This document shows positions 9,924 to 18,876 of a DNA stretch of 64,000 bases, piece by piece; positions within the stretch are counted from its first letter, which is position 1; each line of letters begins with the position of its first letter. This stretch comes from Acidobacteria bacterium Ga0074141 (lineage in GTDB: Bacteria; Acidobacteriota; Blastocatellia; Pyrinomonadales; Pyrinomonadaceae), in NCBI GenBank assembly GCA_001464665.1, contig LNDP01000019.1, positions 62,001 through 126,000 of the forward strand, given 5' to 3'. The translations under genes and the position numbers were made by a program. The notes beneath the pieces are model-generated. The model was not told the DNA's origin. It searched no databases and worked only from the letters and a program-made list of their open reading frames with translations.

Positions 9924-10856
9924 TTATAGCGTTTCCTTAGTATTTCTTAAACTCTCAGAATTCTCAACGTTCAAACAGCGAACGTCCCGGTCGATCTGCC
10001 TTATCAGCCCCGAAAGAACTTTTCCGGCACCAACCTCAATGACCGTTTCAACCCCTTGCGTCCTCAGCTCGCGGACCGATTGCAACCATTTCACCGGCCC
10101 TGAAACCTGCCGGGAAAGAGCATCGCAGACCTTCGATTCATCCGAGTTAACTGCCGCATCGACATTATGCACTATCGGAAAACCGAACGCTCCATATTTC
10201 AACGACCGAAGGTCTTCCGACAATCTTTCCTGTGCCGGCATCATCAGCGAGCAATGGAAAGGGGCGGAAACATTGAGCTTGACCGCCCTCTTTGCCCCGC
10301 GTTCTTTCAGCAGTTCGCATGCTCGATCTACTGCGTCCGAATCGCCCGCGATAACTATCTGCGAAGGCGAATTGATGTTTGCCGGGCTGCAGACTTGGCC
10401 TTGGGCTGCGTCCGCACATGCAACTTCAACGGTTTCGACATCCGAGCCAAGGATCGCGGCCATCGCACCAACCCCCATAGGTACTGCTTCCTGCATATAC
10501 GTCCCGCGTTTGCGAACGGTCTGCACAGCATCGGCAAAATCGAGAACACCCGCTGCGACCAGAGCCGAATACTCGCCCAAGCTATGGCCCGCTACAAAAT
10601 CCGGTGCGGCAAAGCCCTCTGCTTCCATCGCACGAAAGGCAGCGACCGAGGTCGTTAGAATAGCAGGCTGCGTATTCGCCGTCATGGCGAGGTCTTCCTC
10701 AGTTCCCGCAAAACACATTTCGGAAAGCGAAAAGCCTAGAGCCTCATCGGCCTGTTCAAAGATCTCGCGGGCAGCCGCAAAATTATCGAACAGGTCCTTG
10801 CCCATTCCAACCGTTTGGCTTCCCTGCCCGGGAAATATGAACGCGACCTTCGCCAT
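9924..10856 (-). CDS. fabD: Malonyl-CoA:ACP transacylase
   Basis: This 310-residue enzyme loads malonyl groups onto ACP. Visible motifs: FPGQGSQ near the N-terminus, nucleophile Ser92 in [10 protein letters not shown], and His201 in [11 protein letters not shown]. The ATG at 10856 is preferred because [14 protein letters not shown] is the usual family start; an in-frame TTG at 10871 would add five residues. It lies 19 bases after fabH and 11 before acpP. Confidence 0.95.
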   Translation of the reverse strand: MAKVAFIFPGQGSQTVGMGKDLFDNFAAAREIFEQADEALGFSLSEMCFAGTEEDLAMTANTQPAILTTSVAAFRAMEAEGFAAPDFVAGHSLGEYSALVAAGVLDFADAVQTVRKRGTYMQEAVPMGVGAMAAILGSDVETVEVACADAAQGQVCSPANINSPSQIVIAGDSDAVDRACELLKERGAKRAVKLNVSAPFHCSLMMPAQERLSEDLRSLKYGAFGFPIVHNVDAAVNSDESKVCDALSRQVSGPVKWLQSVRELRTQGVETVIEVGAGKVLSGLIRQIDRDVRCLNVENSESLRNTKETL

Positions 10857-10875
10857 CGTTTCAGAGATCAAGGAT

Positions 10876-11862
10876 CTAGAACCTTATGACCGTAGCTCCC
10901 CACGTAACGCCGCCGCCGAAGGCCGTAAGCAAAACGAGATCGCCTTCCTTGATCCGGCCCGATTGGATGCATTCATCCATTGCGATAGGTATCGAAGCCG
11001 AGGAAGTATTCCCGAGTTCGGCAATATTCGAATAAACTTTTTCGTCCGGAACGCCAAGGCGAGATGCGACGGCATCCGTTATCCGTTGGTTCGCTTGGTG
11101 CGGAATGACGATCGCAACATCGTCCACCGTGTAACCCGCCTTTGCAAGCATTTCCGCCGAGATCTCCGCCATCGACCGCACAGCGACCTTGAAGAGCTCG
11201 TTCCCCTTCATTTTAAAAAAGTGCTGACCGTCGTCGATCGTTTGATGGGTCGTTCCCATCTTGGTTCCACCGCCTGGAGCATATAGCTGCTCTTCATAGC
11301 GGCCGTCCGAGCGGATCTTTGTAGCGAGAATTCCTTTCGGAGCTTCGACCGGCCCAACGACCGCCGCTCCGGCACCATCGCCAAAGATCACGCATGTCCC
11401 GCGATCTGTATAGTCAACGTATTTGGTAAGGACCTCGGCACCGATCACGAGAGCATATTTTATCTGCCCCGTCCGGATCATCGACTCGACCATCGTAAGG
11501 CCGTAGATGAAACCGGAACACGCCGCAAAGATATCCATCCCGGCGGCATTCGTTGCTCCAATTTGAGCCTGGATCAACGCACCGGTCGAGGGCATTATCT
11601 GGTCCGGCGTGGTCGTGGCGCAGACGATAATGTCAATGTCCGTGGGTTCGAGTCCGGCACGCTCCAAAGCCTGCTTCGCGGCTGCGGTGCCGAACATCGA
11701 AGTATATTCGTTCTCTTTGGCCTTATGGCGCTGCTTGATGCCGGTTCGGCTGGTGATCCATTCATCGGAGGTTTCAACGATCTTTTCCAGATCGGCGTTC
11801 GTAAGAACACCATCCGGATAAGCGTGACCCATCCCGAGAATGCCCGCGTTGATTTCAGACAT
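10876..11862 (-). CDS. fabH: Beta-ketoacyl-ACP synthase III
   Basis: This 328-residue enzyme starts fatty acid synthesis by condensing acetyl-CoA with malonyl-ACP. The catalytic residues are Cys115 (FAACSGFIYGL), His255 (IPHQANQRI) and Asn285 (GNTSSASIP). The ATG at 11862 is chosen over an in-frame TTG six bases upstream. It directly follows rpmF, whereas many bacteria have plsX between the two. Confidence 0.95.
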   Translation of the reverse strand: MSEINAGILGMGHAYPDGVLTNADLEKIVETSDEWITSRTGIKQRHKAKENEYTSMFGTAAAKQALERAGLEPTDIDIIVCATTTPDQIMPSTGALIQAQIGATNAAGMDIFAACSGFIYGLTMVESMIRTGQIKYALVIGAEVLTKYVDYTDRGTCVIFGDGAGAAVVGPVEAPKGILATKIRSDGRYEEQLYAPGGGTKMGTTHQTIDDGQHFFKMKGNELFKVAVRSMAEISAEMLAKAGYTVDDVAIVIPHQANQRITDAVASRLGVPDEKVYSNIAELGNTSSASIPIAMDECIQSGRIKEGDLVLLTAFGGGVTWGATVIRF

Positions 11863-11902
11863 TGGCAAGAATTAGAACGTAAAATTCAGGAAACTTCAAA
11901 GG

Positions 11903-12088
11903 CTATTCGGAGTCTTTGACATCGATTATCTGACGCCCTTTGTACATTCCGGTCGCCGGGTCAATGCGATGCGGCATACGGGCCTCGCCGGTTTCCTTAT
12001 CGGTCTGAAACTGCGGGGTCACAATGGCATCGTGAGCTCGGCGCTGACGTGTACGTGATTTTGAATGTCGTCGTTTTGGATTAGGCAT
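11903..12088 (-). CDS. rpmF: 50S ribosomal protein L32
   Basis: A 61-residue basic protein with the classic N-terminus MPNPKRRHSKSRTRQRRAHD. It is part of the large ribosomal subunit. The usual C-terminal Cys pairs are not seen, so this is the zinc-free type. The yceD-rpmF-fab order is a widely conserved link between ribosome and lipid synthesis. It lies 30 bases after yceD. Confidence 0.95.
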   Translation of the reverse strand: MPNPKRRHSKSRTRQRRAHDAIVTPQFQTDKETGEARMPHRIDPATGMYKGRQIIDVKDSE

Positions 12089-12118
12089 AACTTCCTCAGT
12101 AAATAACTTGTCTCAATC

Positions 12119-12649
12119 TTACTTTTTTAGCTTCTTCAAAGCTTCCCATCTCGGGTCGATCGCATCGTCCGTGCAGCCGCAGTCCCCGTTATTGAGATTC
12201 GCACCGCACCTACTGCAAAGCCCCTGACAATCGGGTCTGCAAATTTCCCTTTCAGGTTCCGCAAGATGGATCTGCTCTCTTACAATTTCTACCAACTCGA
12301 TCGGCCCTTCCGGCAAGACGTCGGCGTCGAGTTCATCGAGCCCAACTTCCGACTCTGCTCTCGATACAAAGTGCTCAGCGTCAATAAAATCCGACCGAAA
12401 CTTGATGGAAATCTCCCGTTCGAAGGGCTCAAGACATCGGGCACATGGCCCATTGGCTTTGCCGGCAATAGTTCCTTCGATCCGGATGCCGCGGTCAAAC
12501 TTGACCGCCGTACCTTCGAACGCAAGACCGAGGAACTTGAGCCCCGTGTCTTCGTCAAGCCCTAACGCTTCGGGAGAAATTTCCTCCCGAATATCAAGCG
12601 GCTCAGGCCCAAGCATCGACTCTTCGATCTGCATCAAATCAAATAGCAC
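12119..12649 (-). CDS. yceD: YceD/DUF177 family protein with C-terminal Cys cluster
   Basis: This 176-residue member of the DUF177 family is linked in other bacteria to 23S rRNA accumulation. The central GPCARCLEPFEREI segment and the C-terminal CRPDCQGLCSRCGANLNNGDCGC cluster (six Cys, likely metal-binding) are characteristic. A GTG at 12649 gives MLFDLMQIEE; an ATG at 12634 is an alternative start. It is first in the yceD-rpmF-fab operon. Exact biochemical role is not established. Confidence 0.88.
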   Translation of the reverse strand: MLFDLMQIEESMLGPEPLDIREEISPEALGLDEDTGLKFLGLAFEGTAVKFDRGIRIEGTIAGKANGPCARCLEPFEREISIKFRSDFIDAEHFVSRAESEVGLDELDADVLPEGPIELVEIVREQIHLAEPEREICRPDCQGLCSRCGANLNNGDCGCTDDAIDPRWEALKKLKK

Positions 12650-12737
12650 CCTATAGAATGACTCAAAATAAGCACCCCGAGGGACAAACCCTTAATTATA
12701 GCGGGACGTGCAACAGTGTCAAACGAACTTCGTCCCA

Positions 12738-13796
12738 TTAAGCATCCCTGCCGACCGCATCGGAAAGGTTCTGAATCCCTTGCTCTCCCAGTATCCGGGC
12801 GAGCCCGAGCAAAACACCTGATGCAAAAGACGGCCCGCCATAGACAAACCCTGTGTACGCCTGCAGCAATGACGCCCCGGCGGCGACCTTTGCAAACGCA
12901 TCCTCTGCCGAGAATATCCCGCCAACGCCAATGATCGGGATCGCACCGTCAGAAAAGCGATAGATCTTTTTTATCACTTCGTTCGACCTTTGAAGCAATG
13001 GCCGGCCGCTCAAGCCGCCTGCTCCGATGGCGGGAACATTCCTGGAACGAAGCCCATCGCGAGAAATTGTCGTGTTGGTGGCGATGATGCCGGCAATTCC
13101 CCGTTCCTGGCATATCGCAACAGCGTCTTCGATCTCGCCATCAGAAAGATCGGGTGCCAGCTTGACCAAAAGCGGCTTTGCCCCGATTTCCGAGTTTCGC
13201 TTTTGCAACGCCACAAGCAGTTCGTCAAGACTTTCACTCTTCTGCAGTTCGCGAAGGTTCGGTGTATTCGGCGAAGATATATTTATCGCGACATAATCGG
13301 CCAGTGGCTGAAGCAGCTCGAACGCGGCGAGGTAATTCTCGACCGCTTCCTCGTTTGGAACATCTTTATTTTTTCCTATATTAATGCCGATGACGCATTT
13401 GTGCTCGGCCTTCTGCAGCCGTTTTGCGACAGCTTCGGCCCCGTCGTTATTGAAACCGAGCCGATTTATCAGCGCTCCGTCCTCCGGAAGCCGAAAGATC
13501 CGAGGTTTTGGGTTTCCGGGTTGCGGCTTGTAAGTTATGGTGCCAACTTCGACAAAACCAAAGCCTAGACTGGCAAGGTGTTGGATCACGAGCCCATTTT
13601 TATCGAATCCCGCCGCAATTCCGAGCGGATTCGGGAAATCGAGGCCAAATTCAGAAGTCCGCAGCAACGGCAATTCGAGAGTGCCCGGTCCATCGGCCAA
13701 GCCATTCTTCAGCACCCACATTCCGAGGTCGTGTGCCGTCTCGGCCGGTAGCCGAAACAGCATCGGCCGGATCAATTTGTTGAAAATGCGGCTCAT
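12738..13796 (-). CDS. pyrD: Dihydroorotate dehydrogenase, class 2 (quinone)
   Basis: A 352-residue FMN enzyme that oxidises dihydroorotate to orotate, donating electrons to membrane quinones. An N-terminal amphipathic extension (MSRIFNKLIRPMLFRLPAETAH) is typical of class 2. Motifs include AAGFDKNGLV, the INISSPNTPNLR segment with the catalytic Ser, IATNTT, and GGLSGRPL. It is transcribed away from pyrR-pyrB, with 117 bases between the two starts. Confidence 0.96.
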   Translation of the reverse strand: MSRIFNKLIRPMLFRLPAETAHDLGMWVLKNGLADGPGTLELPLLRTSEFGLDFPNPLGIAAGFDKNGLVIQHLASLGFGFVEVGTITYKPQPGNPKPRIFRLPEDGALINRLGFNNDGAEAVAKRLQKAEHKCVIGINIGKNKDVPNEEAVENYLAAFELLQPLADYVAINISSPNTPNLRELQKSESLDELLVALQKRNSEIGAKPLLVKLAPDLSDGEIEDAVAICQERGIAGIIATNTTISRDGLRSRNVPAIGAGGLSGRPLLQRSNEVIKKIYRFSDGAIPIIGVGGIFSAEDAFAKVAAGASLLQAYTGFVYGGPSFASGVLLGLARILGEQGIQNLSDAVGRDA

Positions 13797-13875
13797 TTCT
13801 TAACGCCCATATTATCCGAGCGGCAATAATTGATAAACTGCGGCCCCGCAGATAATTAGCGACGCGGGCTGACCA

Positions 13876-13904
13876 TTGAACTTTGCCCGACGCTCTGATA
13901 GCAT
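13876..13904 (+). promoter_or_regulatory. Putative pyrR promoter
   Basis: TTGAAC (13876-13881), a 17-base spacer and TAGCAT (13899-13904) resemble a housekeeping promoter. The start site would fall around 13911, only a few bases before the pyrR ATG at 13914, which suggests a leaderless transcript. Confidence 0.5.
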
Positions 13905-13913
13905 TTGCTACGA

Positions 13914-14483
13914 ATGCCGGACGAGAACAGCCTGACAGAAAAATCCCGAATAATGGACTCTGCCCGTATGAAGCGGGCGATCTCGCGGCTTGCCTCTGAG
14001 ATAGTTGAAGAAAATCAGGGAGCGAAAGACGTATACATCGTCGGCATTCGTCGCCGCGGCGTGCCCTTGGCAGAACGCATTGTGGACAAGATAGCCGAGA
14101 TCGAAGGCGAAATGCCGCTTTTCGGCATCATTGACATCACGCTTTACCGCGATGATCTTTCAACGGTCGGAGCAAGCCCGATAGTGAACCGGACCGAGCT
14201 CGACGCCGATATCGATGGAAAGATAATCGTTCTCGTCGATGACGTGCTCTACACCGGTCGGACGATCCGAGCCGCGATGGATCAGCTAATGGACTTCGGG
14301 CGGCCACGAAAGGTCCAGCTTGCCGTCTTGATCGACCGCGGGCGTGAACACCGCGAACTGCCGATCCAAGCGGATTTTGTCGGAAAGACCGTGCCGACCA
14401 AGCAATCGGAGATAATCCGGGTGATGCTGAAAGAATACGACGACGTAGAAGGCGTCGGCATTTTTGAGAGGCCACCCGAATAG
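13914..14483 (+). CDS. pyrR: PyrR: pyrimidine operon regulator / uracil phosphoribosyltransferase
   Basis: This 189-residue phosphoribosyltransferase-fold protein has the PRPP-binding loop [17 protein letters not shown] and the [16 protein letters not shown] and [10 protein letters not shown] segments typical of PyrR. In Bacillus it binds pyr mRNA when UMP is high and promotes termination; in many other phyla its RNA role is less clear. The ATG at 13914 is preferred to an in-frame TTG at 13905. It heads the pyr run, and a strong terminator sits between it and pyrB. Confidence 0.93.
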   Translation: MPDENSLTEKSRIMDSARMKRAISRLASEIVEENQGAKDVYIVGIRRRGVPLAERIVDKIAEIEGEMPLFGIIDITLYRDDLSTVGASPIVNRTELDADIDGKIIVLVDDVLYTGRTIRAAMDQLMDFGRPRKVQLAVLIDRGREHRELPIQADFVGKTVPTKQSEIIRVMLKEYDDVEGVGIFERPPE

Positions 14484-14487
14484 AAAT

Positions 14488-14515
14488 AAGCAAGGCATGC
14501 GGCCTTGCTTTTTTT
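14488..14515 (+). terminator. Intrinsic terminator between pyrR and pyrB
   Basis: A 9-bp stem (14488-14496 with 14502-14510) with a 5-base loop continues into an unbroken T run to 14515. It lies just after the pyrR stop and 35 bases before the pyrB start, so it may act as an attenuator rather than an operon end. No clear competing anti-terminator was identified by eye. Confidence 0.85.
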
Positions 14516-14549
14516 GAGCCGATTTTTCAAAGGATTTGGGGACCGAGCG

Positions 14550-15560
14550 ATGGAAAAGCCTTATAGAAGACGGGACCTGTTGGGTATCCGCGAACTTTCA
14601 GAGGCGGAGATTCGCGGTATTCTCGACACCGCCGAGAATTTTCGTGAGATCAATACCCGCGAGATCAAAAAGGTGCCGACGCTCCGCGGTAAGACCGTCA
14701 TAAATCTCTTTTTCGAAAACTCTACCCGCACCCGAACTTCATTCGAACTCGCAGCAAAACGCCTTTCGGCAGATGCCGTCAATATCAGCGTTTCTTCATC
14801 GAGCGTCAGCAAAGGTGAGACGCTGGTCGATACCGCGTTAAACCTCGACGCGATGGACCCGGACTGCATCGTTGTTCGGCATGGCTCGGCGGGCGTTCCG
14901 CACCAACTCGCGAAGGTTTCGCGGGCGGCCGTCGTAAACGCCGGAGACGGGTCAAACGAACATCCCACACAGGCGCTGCTCGATGCGATGACCATTCGCG
15001 AGCACAAGAAAAAGATTAGCGGCCTTGAGGTGGCGATCGTCGGCGATATTCTGCACAGCCGCGTCGCCCGCTCGAACATCCATCTGCTGACAAAGCTTGG
15101 AGCAAAAGTTCGCGTCGCCGGCCCGGGAACCTTAGTTCCACGGGACTTTGAATTTTTTATCGATGCGGAGAATAAAAAATCGAGCGAAAGTGAGTCTGCG
15201 GATATGCGGGCCTCAGTCGATGCGGGTCGGGATTCCGCCTTGCAGGTTTGCGACCATGTGGAAGACGCTATTGACGGTGCCGATGTCGTTATGATCCTCC
15301 GCATTCAACGCGAACGGCAGGACTCGGCATATTTCCCGACGCTGCGCGAATACGCGGTCCATTACGGCCTGACCAACGAACGGCTCGATCTAGCGAAGAA
15401 GGACGCCATCGTCCTCCATCCAGGCCCGATGAACCGCGGAATCGAGATCGCCTCCGATGTCGCCGATAGTTCCCGTTCGCTCATCCTCGACCAGGTAAAA
15501 TACGGCGTCGCCGTCAGAATGGCCGTGCTTTATCTGGCAACGGGAGGTTCTACGAACTAA
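14550..15560 (+). CDS. pyrB: Aspartate carbamoyltransferase catalytic subunit
   Basis: A 336-residue enzyme that joins carbamoyl phosphate to aspartate. Visible motifs: [12 protein letters not shown] (carbamoyl phosphate site), [26 protein letters not shown] and [10 protein letters not shown]. The ATG at 14550 ([12 protein letters not shown]) is chosen; an earlier in-frame TTG at 14505 would lie inside the terminator. A charged insertion of roughly 25 residues ([18 protein letters not shown] region) sits in the aspartate domain. No pyrI regulatory chain is next to it. Confidence 0.95.
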   Translation: MEKPYRRRDLLGIRELSEAEIRGILDTAENFREINTREIKKVPTLRGKTVINLFFENSTRTRTSFELAAKRLSADAVNISVSSSSVSKGETLVDTALNLDAMDPDCIVVRHGSAGVPHQLAKVSRAAVVNAGDGSNEHPTQALLDAMTIREHKKKISGLEVAIVGDILHSRVARSNIHLLTKLGAKVRVAGPGTLVPRDFEFFIDAENKKSSESESADMRASVDAGRDSALQVCDHVEDAIDGADVVMILRIQRERQDSAYFPTLREYAVHYGLTNERLDLAKKDAIVLHPGPMNRGIEIASDVADSSRSLILDQVKYGVAVRMAVLYLATGGSTN

Positions 15561-15597
15561 GAATGGTCGATGGTATGATTATGAAATTGGAGAATTT

Positions 15598-15939
15598 ATG
15601 AGCAGCGTGGACGCAGTAACAAAGGCACAATCAATAATCAGCGGGCTTTCACGGAGAGACAAGTCCCGGATCTATCGCCTGCTTGAAAAAGAACTTGGTG
15701 GTAGCAACAAGGGAATCTCTAAAGACCCGCTTGTGATGGGCGGAGCAGCGTGTATTCGCGATACACGAATACCGGTTTGGATGCTTGTCCAGGCTAAAGA
15801 TTTTGGGGTCTCTGAGGCTGAGCTTTTGCGCAACTACCCGGCACTTTCGGCATCGGACCTGACCAACGCGTGGAACTACGCAAAAGGGCATAGGAAAGAG
15901 ATCGAAAAGGCCGTTTTGGCGAACGAAGCGGATGCCTGA
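15598..15939 (+). CDS. DUF433 family protein, probable antitoxin
   Basis: This 113-residue protein has a C-terminal DUF433 winged-helix-like domain: GGAACIRDTRIPVWMLVQ, then GVSEAELLRNYPALSASDL and a terminal helix. An N-terminal helical segment (SIISGLSRRDKSRIYRLLEKEL) precedes it. DUF433 proteins are often the antitoxin partner of PIN-like DUF5615 toxins. A good GGAGA ribosome site precedes the ATG. The stop shares one base with the next gene's start (TGATG), implying coupling. It lies inside the pyr run, 37 bases after pyrB. Confidence 0.8.
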   Translation: MSSVDAVTKAQSIISGLSRRDKSRIYRLLEKELGGSNKGISKDPLVMGGAACIRDTRIPVWMLVQAKDFGVSEAELLRNYPALSASDLTNAWNYAKGHRKEIEKAVLANEADA

Positions 15940-16271
15940 TGCGGTTTTACGCTGACGAGAACTTTCCGCTGGATACGGTCATCGAGCTTCGGCGGCTGGG
16001 CCACGACGTTTTGACAATGTTCGAGGACGGTAGGGCCAATAAGGCGATACCAGATGAGGCAGTTCTGACGCGTGCGACCATCCTGAAGCGCGTGCTCTTA
16101 ACGATAAACCGGCGCGATTTTAAGCGGCTCCACAATGCCGACCGGAACCACGCGGGGATCCTCATCTGCACCTTTGACCCGGACTTCGTGAATCAAGCTT
16201 TTCGCATCGACGAGGTTTATCGAAATTCAGAAAAGGTCGAAGGAACACTTTTGCGCACTTACAGAAAATGA
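15939..16271 (+). CDS. DUF5615 PIN-like protein, probable toxin
   Basis: A 110-residue PIN-like (Mut7-C type) protein with the conserved opening MRFYADENFPLDTVIELRRLGHDV and acidic residues at D6, E7 and further in (IPDEAV, INRRDF). In this family these acidic residues are proposed to form a metal nuclease centre. It overlaps the upstream DUF433 gene by one base, the standard arrangement of this toxin-antitoxin-like pair. RNase activity has not been shown for this protein. Confidence 0.8.
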   Translation: MRFYADENFPLDTVIELRRLGHDVLTMFEDGRANKAIPDEAVLTRATILKRVLLTINRRDFKRLHNADRNHAGILICTFDPDFVNQAFRIDEVYRNSEKVEGTLLRTYRK

Positions 16272-16648
16272 GCGAGACCTCATTCGACGAAACTGAAACT
16301 TTGTACCGTCCGGTCGGAGCGAAAGAACTTGAGCTTATCGAGCAAAGCGGTTTTCGGGCGTTTCCGCCTCGGCTTCCCGAGCAGCCTATTTTCTATCCGG
16401 TGACGAACGAGGCATATGCGGTGCAAATTGCTCGCGACTGGAATGCTCGACTCAACGCCGACCGCGCCGGCTTCGTCACGAGATTCAGGGTTGCGAAGTC
16501 TTTTCTCGACAAATACGAACGCAAGGTTGTCGGCGGCAGCGAGCATGAAGAATACTGGATCCCTGCCGAGGAACTGCCTGAATTCAATAAGAACATTCTT
16601 GGTGAAATCGAAGTGATCGCCGAGTTCTATGGCGAAGCTAACAAATGA
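16268..16648 (+). CDS. Conserved protein of the type annotated 'ADP-ribosylation/crystallin J1'
   Basis: This 126-residue protein is soluble, without signal peptide. It starts with an ATGA overlap on the preceding PIN-like gene. The segments LYRPVGAKELELI, FPPRLPEQPIFYPVTNEAYA, IARDWN and GGSEHEEYWIPAEELPEFN are recognisable from a widespread small family usually labelled ADP-ribosylation/crystallin J1; the label is not evidence of that activity. Its stop overlaps a vestigial pyrC start (ATGA at 16645). Function unknown; a link with the toxin-like pair upstream is possible from the overlap only. Confidence 0.65.
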   Translation: MSETSFDETETLYRPVGAKELELIEQSGFRAFPPRLPEQPIFYPVTNEAYAVQIARDWNARLNADRAGFVTRFRVAKSFLDKYERKVVGGSEHEEYWIPAEELPEFNKNILGEIEVIAEFYGEANK

Positions 16649-16695
16649 AATTGCTTATTTCTAACGGACATTTTATCGACCCGGCGGCGCAGTGA
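16645..16695 (+). pseudogene. Vestigial 5' end of a pyrC gene
   Basis: The reading frame from the ATG at 16645 gives [16 protein letters not shown] then stop. The intact pyrC at 17590 begins [16 protein letters not shown]. Fourteen of the first fifteen residues match, yet most codons differ at silent positions. Both starts overlap the stop of the preceding gene as ATGA. This is best read as the remains of an older pyrC copy at this position. Confidence 0.8.
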
Positions 16696-16783
16696 AGATG
16701 CCTTTGCTGTCACTTTCGACCCGCGGAAATCTGGAGTTAAACTGACAAATGTTGATGCCGGGATCCGAAAACCCGAGGATTAT

Positions 16784-17593
16784 ATGTTGGGAAAACTTTT
16801 AGTAAATGTCTATCGAAGGTTGCTGATTGGCATAGCGATATTTTTACTTGTCGGAGCCGAGTTCGAAGTCAAGGCAACTATATGTAACATTGGTCCTCCG
16901 GCGTGCTTTGCTTACAAGTCAAGTGAATCGGTCTTTGTCGGCAATATTGGGGCGATCTCCAAATCGAAAGATTTCCCTTACGAGACAGTTGAAGTTGACG
17001 TGATTGAGACTTTCTTTGGAAATAATTTGCCTATTGCCCGGACGATCAATTCCCAAACCTCTGCCAGTTTTGAATTCGCCAGAGGTGACCAATATTTGTT
17101 CTTCGCGGGGATCGATAAATCACGAAAGGACTATTTCTACACCGGATTGTGCTCAGGAACGATTGAAAAAGATTCAAAAACATTCGCTGAGGACATTAGA
17201 TTCCTTCGAGCTGTAAAGAAAAGTGTAGGTGTATTTTGGATTTGGGGAACCATTTCTGAATGGGGATACGATGTGCCCCTTGCAGGCATCAAAGCCGAAC
17301 TACTTGGCACATCGCCCAAAATGGTGGGAGTAAGTGACGATCTAGGAAACATCAAATTTGAAGTGACTAAACCCGGGAAATATACGGTTCGTATCCATTT
17401 ACCCAAAGGTCGAACGGATATCAATGCATTGTCGCGAAATGATGTTGAGCTTTGGCAATTTCAGCGAAAGCAGGTCGTTGGTGGGCGGCCCACGGGCCGT
17501 TATCCATACGTAGATTATTCAGTGACCGTAAAGAATGATCAATGTGGATGGTTTGACGTATCAATCCCACGGGAAACAGTGAAAGTGAAATGA
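16784..17593 (+). CDS. Secreted hypothetical protein with C-terminal regulatory-like beta domain
   Basis: A 269-residue protein with an N-terminal hydrophobic export signal ([17 protein letters not shown]). A Cys-containing domain follows ([11 protein letters not shown] ... [12 protein letters not shown] ... [12 protein letters not shown] ... GLCSGTI), whose layout recalls NTR/TIMP-like folds. A C-terminal segment ([14 protein letters not shown] ... [11 protein letters not shown]-like ... [11 protein letters not shown]) looks like a carboxypeptidase regulatory-like beta sandwich. The frame is open back to 16649, so the exact start is uncertain. Its stop overlaps the pyrC start. Codon use looks more A/T-rich than its neighbours by eye. 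Role unknown. Confidence 0.7.
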   Translation: MLGKLLVNVYRRLLIGIAIFLLVGAEFEVKATICNIGPPACFAYKSSESVFVGNIGAISKSKDFPYETVEVDVIETFFGNNLPIARTINSQTSASFEFARGDQYLFFAGIDKSRKDYFYTGLCSGTIEKDSKTFAEDIRFLRAVKKSVGVFWIWGTISEWGYDVPLAGIKAELLGTSPKMVGVSDDLGNIKFEVTKPGKYTVRIHLPKGRTDINALSRNDVELWQFQRKQVVGGRPTGRYPYVDYSVTVKNDQCGWFDVSIPRETVKVK

Positions 17594-18876
17594 AATTATT
17601 GATTTCCAATGGCCATCTTATTGATCCGGCCGCGAATGAGAACACGGGAATGAACGTCCTCATTGAGGACGGCAAGGTTGCCGCGTGGCTGAAGGCGTCG
17701 GACGGCGTGCCGGAGGGTGCGGAGGTCTTTGACGCGAGTGGGCTGCTTGTCGCTCCAGGTTTTATTGACCTCCACGTACATCTGCGTGAGCCGGGACAGG
17801 AGCACAAGGAAACGATCGCGTCTGGCTGTGCGGCGGCGGTCGCAGGCGGCTGGACGTCCGTTTGCCCGATGCCGAACACCAACCCGGTCAACGACAACGC
17901 AGCGATCACGCGGTACATGATCGAACAGGCCGAGCATGCCGGCCTCGCCAACGTCTTCCCTATTGGTGCGATAACGAAGTCCTCTGACGGGGCCGAACTC
18001 GCCGAGATGGGTGAGATGAAAGCTGCGGGTGCGGTCGCTGTTTCGGATGACGGCCGTCCTGTTCCGAATGCCGGCATCATGCGTCGGGCGATGCAGTACG
18101 CCAAAGATTTCGATCTGCCGGTCATCGACCACTGCGAGGACAAATCGCTTTCCGCTGGCGGCGTTATGAATGAAGGCAAGATGTCGCTGCTGCTCGGCCT
18201 GAAGGGCATGCCCGCCCTCGCCGAAGACATCGACGCCGTTCGCGACATTATCCTGGCAAAGGACACCGGAGCCCACATCCACATCGCACATGTTTCCACC
18301 AAAGGAGCGGTCGAGGCAGTCCGCCGAGCGAAGAACGAAGGCATCAACGTCACCTGCGAGGTAACGCCGCACCACTTTACGCTTACCGACCGCTCGGTCG
18401 AGGGCTACGACACCAATTATAAAATGGCGCCGCCGCTCCGTAGCGAAGAGCATCTCGAGGCCGTGATCGAGGGCATCAAAGACGGCACGATCGACGCGAT
18501 CGCCACCGACCACGCACCGCATCACCACGACGAAAAGGCACTCGAATTCGACCGTGCCCCGATGGGCATCACCGGCCTCGAGACCGGCGTCGGGCTGGCG
18601 TTCAACGAGCTTGTCCACAAAGGCATCATCAGCCTCGAACGCCTCGTCGAGCTCTGCTCCACGAATCCGGCTCGCATCTTCAAGCTCGCCGGCCGAGGCA
18701 CTCTCGCACCGGGCTCGATCGCTGATATCACGATCATCGACCCCGACCTCGTCTGGACCTATCGCAATGCCGATTCGCGTTCGAAGTCGCGAAACTGCCC
18801 GTTCGATGGATGGAAATTCACCGGCCGAGCCGTCGCAACAATCGTCGCCGGCCGAATAGCTTATCGTGCGGAATAA
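17590..18876 (+). CDS. pyrC: Dihydroorotase
   Basis: This 428-residue amidohydrolase closes carbamoyl-aspartate to dihydroorotate. Zinc ligands are visible in [18 protein letters not shown] (HxH), DHCED, HIAHVST and IATDHAPHH. The form is the type I multifunctional-like dihydroorotase commonly found next to pyrB. It starts as ATGA overlap with the secreted protein upstream and is followed immediately by another secreted protein gene. A short relic of a second pyrC start sits at 16645. Confidence 0.95.
   Translation: MKLLISNGHLIDPAANENTGMNVLIEDGKVAAWLKASDGVPEGAEVFDASGLLVAPGFIDLHVHLREPGQEHKETIASGCAAAVAGGWTSVCPMPNTNPVNDNAAITRYMIEQAEHAGLANVFPIGAITKSSDGAELAEMGEMKAAGAVAVSDDGRPVPNAGIMRRAMQYAKDFDLPVIDHCEDKSLSAGGVMNEGKMSLLLGLKGMPALAEDIDAVRDIILAKDTGAHIHIAHVSTKGAVEAVRRAKNEGINVTCEVTPHHFTLTDRSVEGYDTNYKMAPPLRSEEHLEAVIEGIKDGTIDAIATDHAPHHHDEKALEFDRAPMGITGLETGVGLAFNELVHKGIISLERLVELCSTNPARIFKLAGRGTLAPGSIADITIIDPDLVWTYRNADSRSKSRNCPFDGWKFTGRAVATIVAGRIAYRAE

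Noticed and set aside
10039-11286. Plus-strand open frame of 415 codons opposite fabD/fabH
   Set aside because: Antisense to fabD and fabH with intact catalytic residues; composition is Ser/Ala-rich shadow coding.
17596-18618. Minus-strand frame of 340 codons opposite pyrC
   Set aside because: Mirror of a clear dihydroorotase; no motifs of its own.
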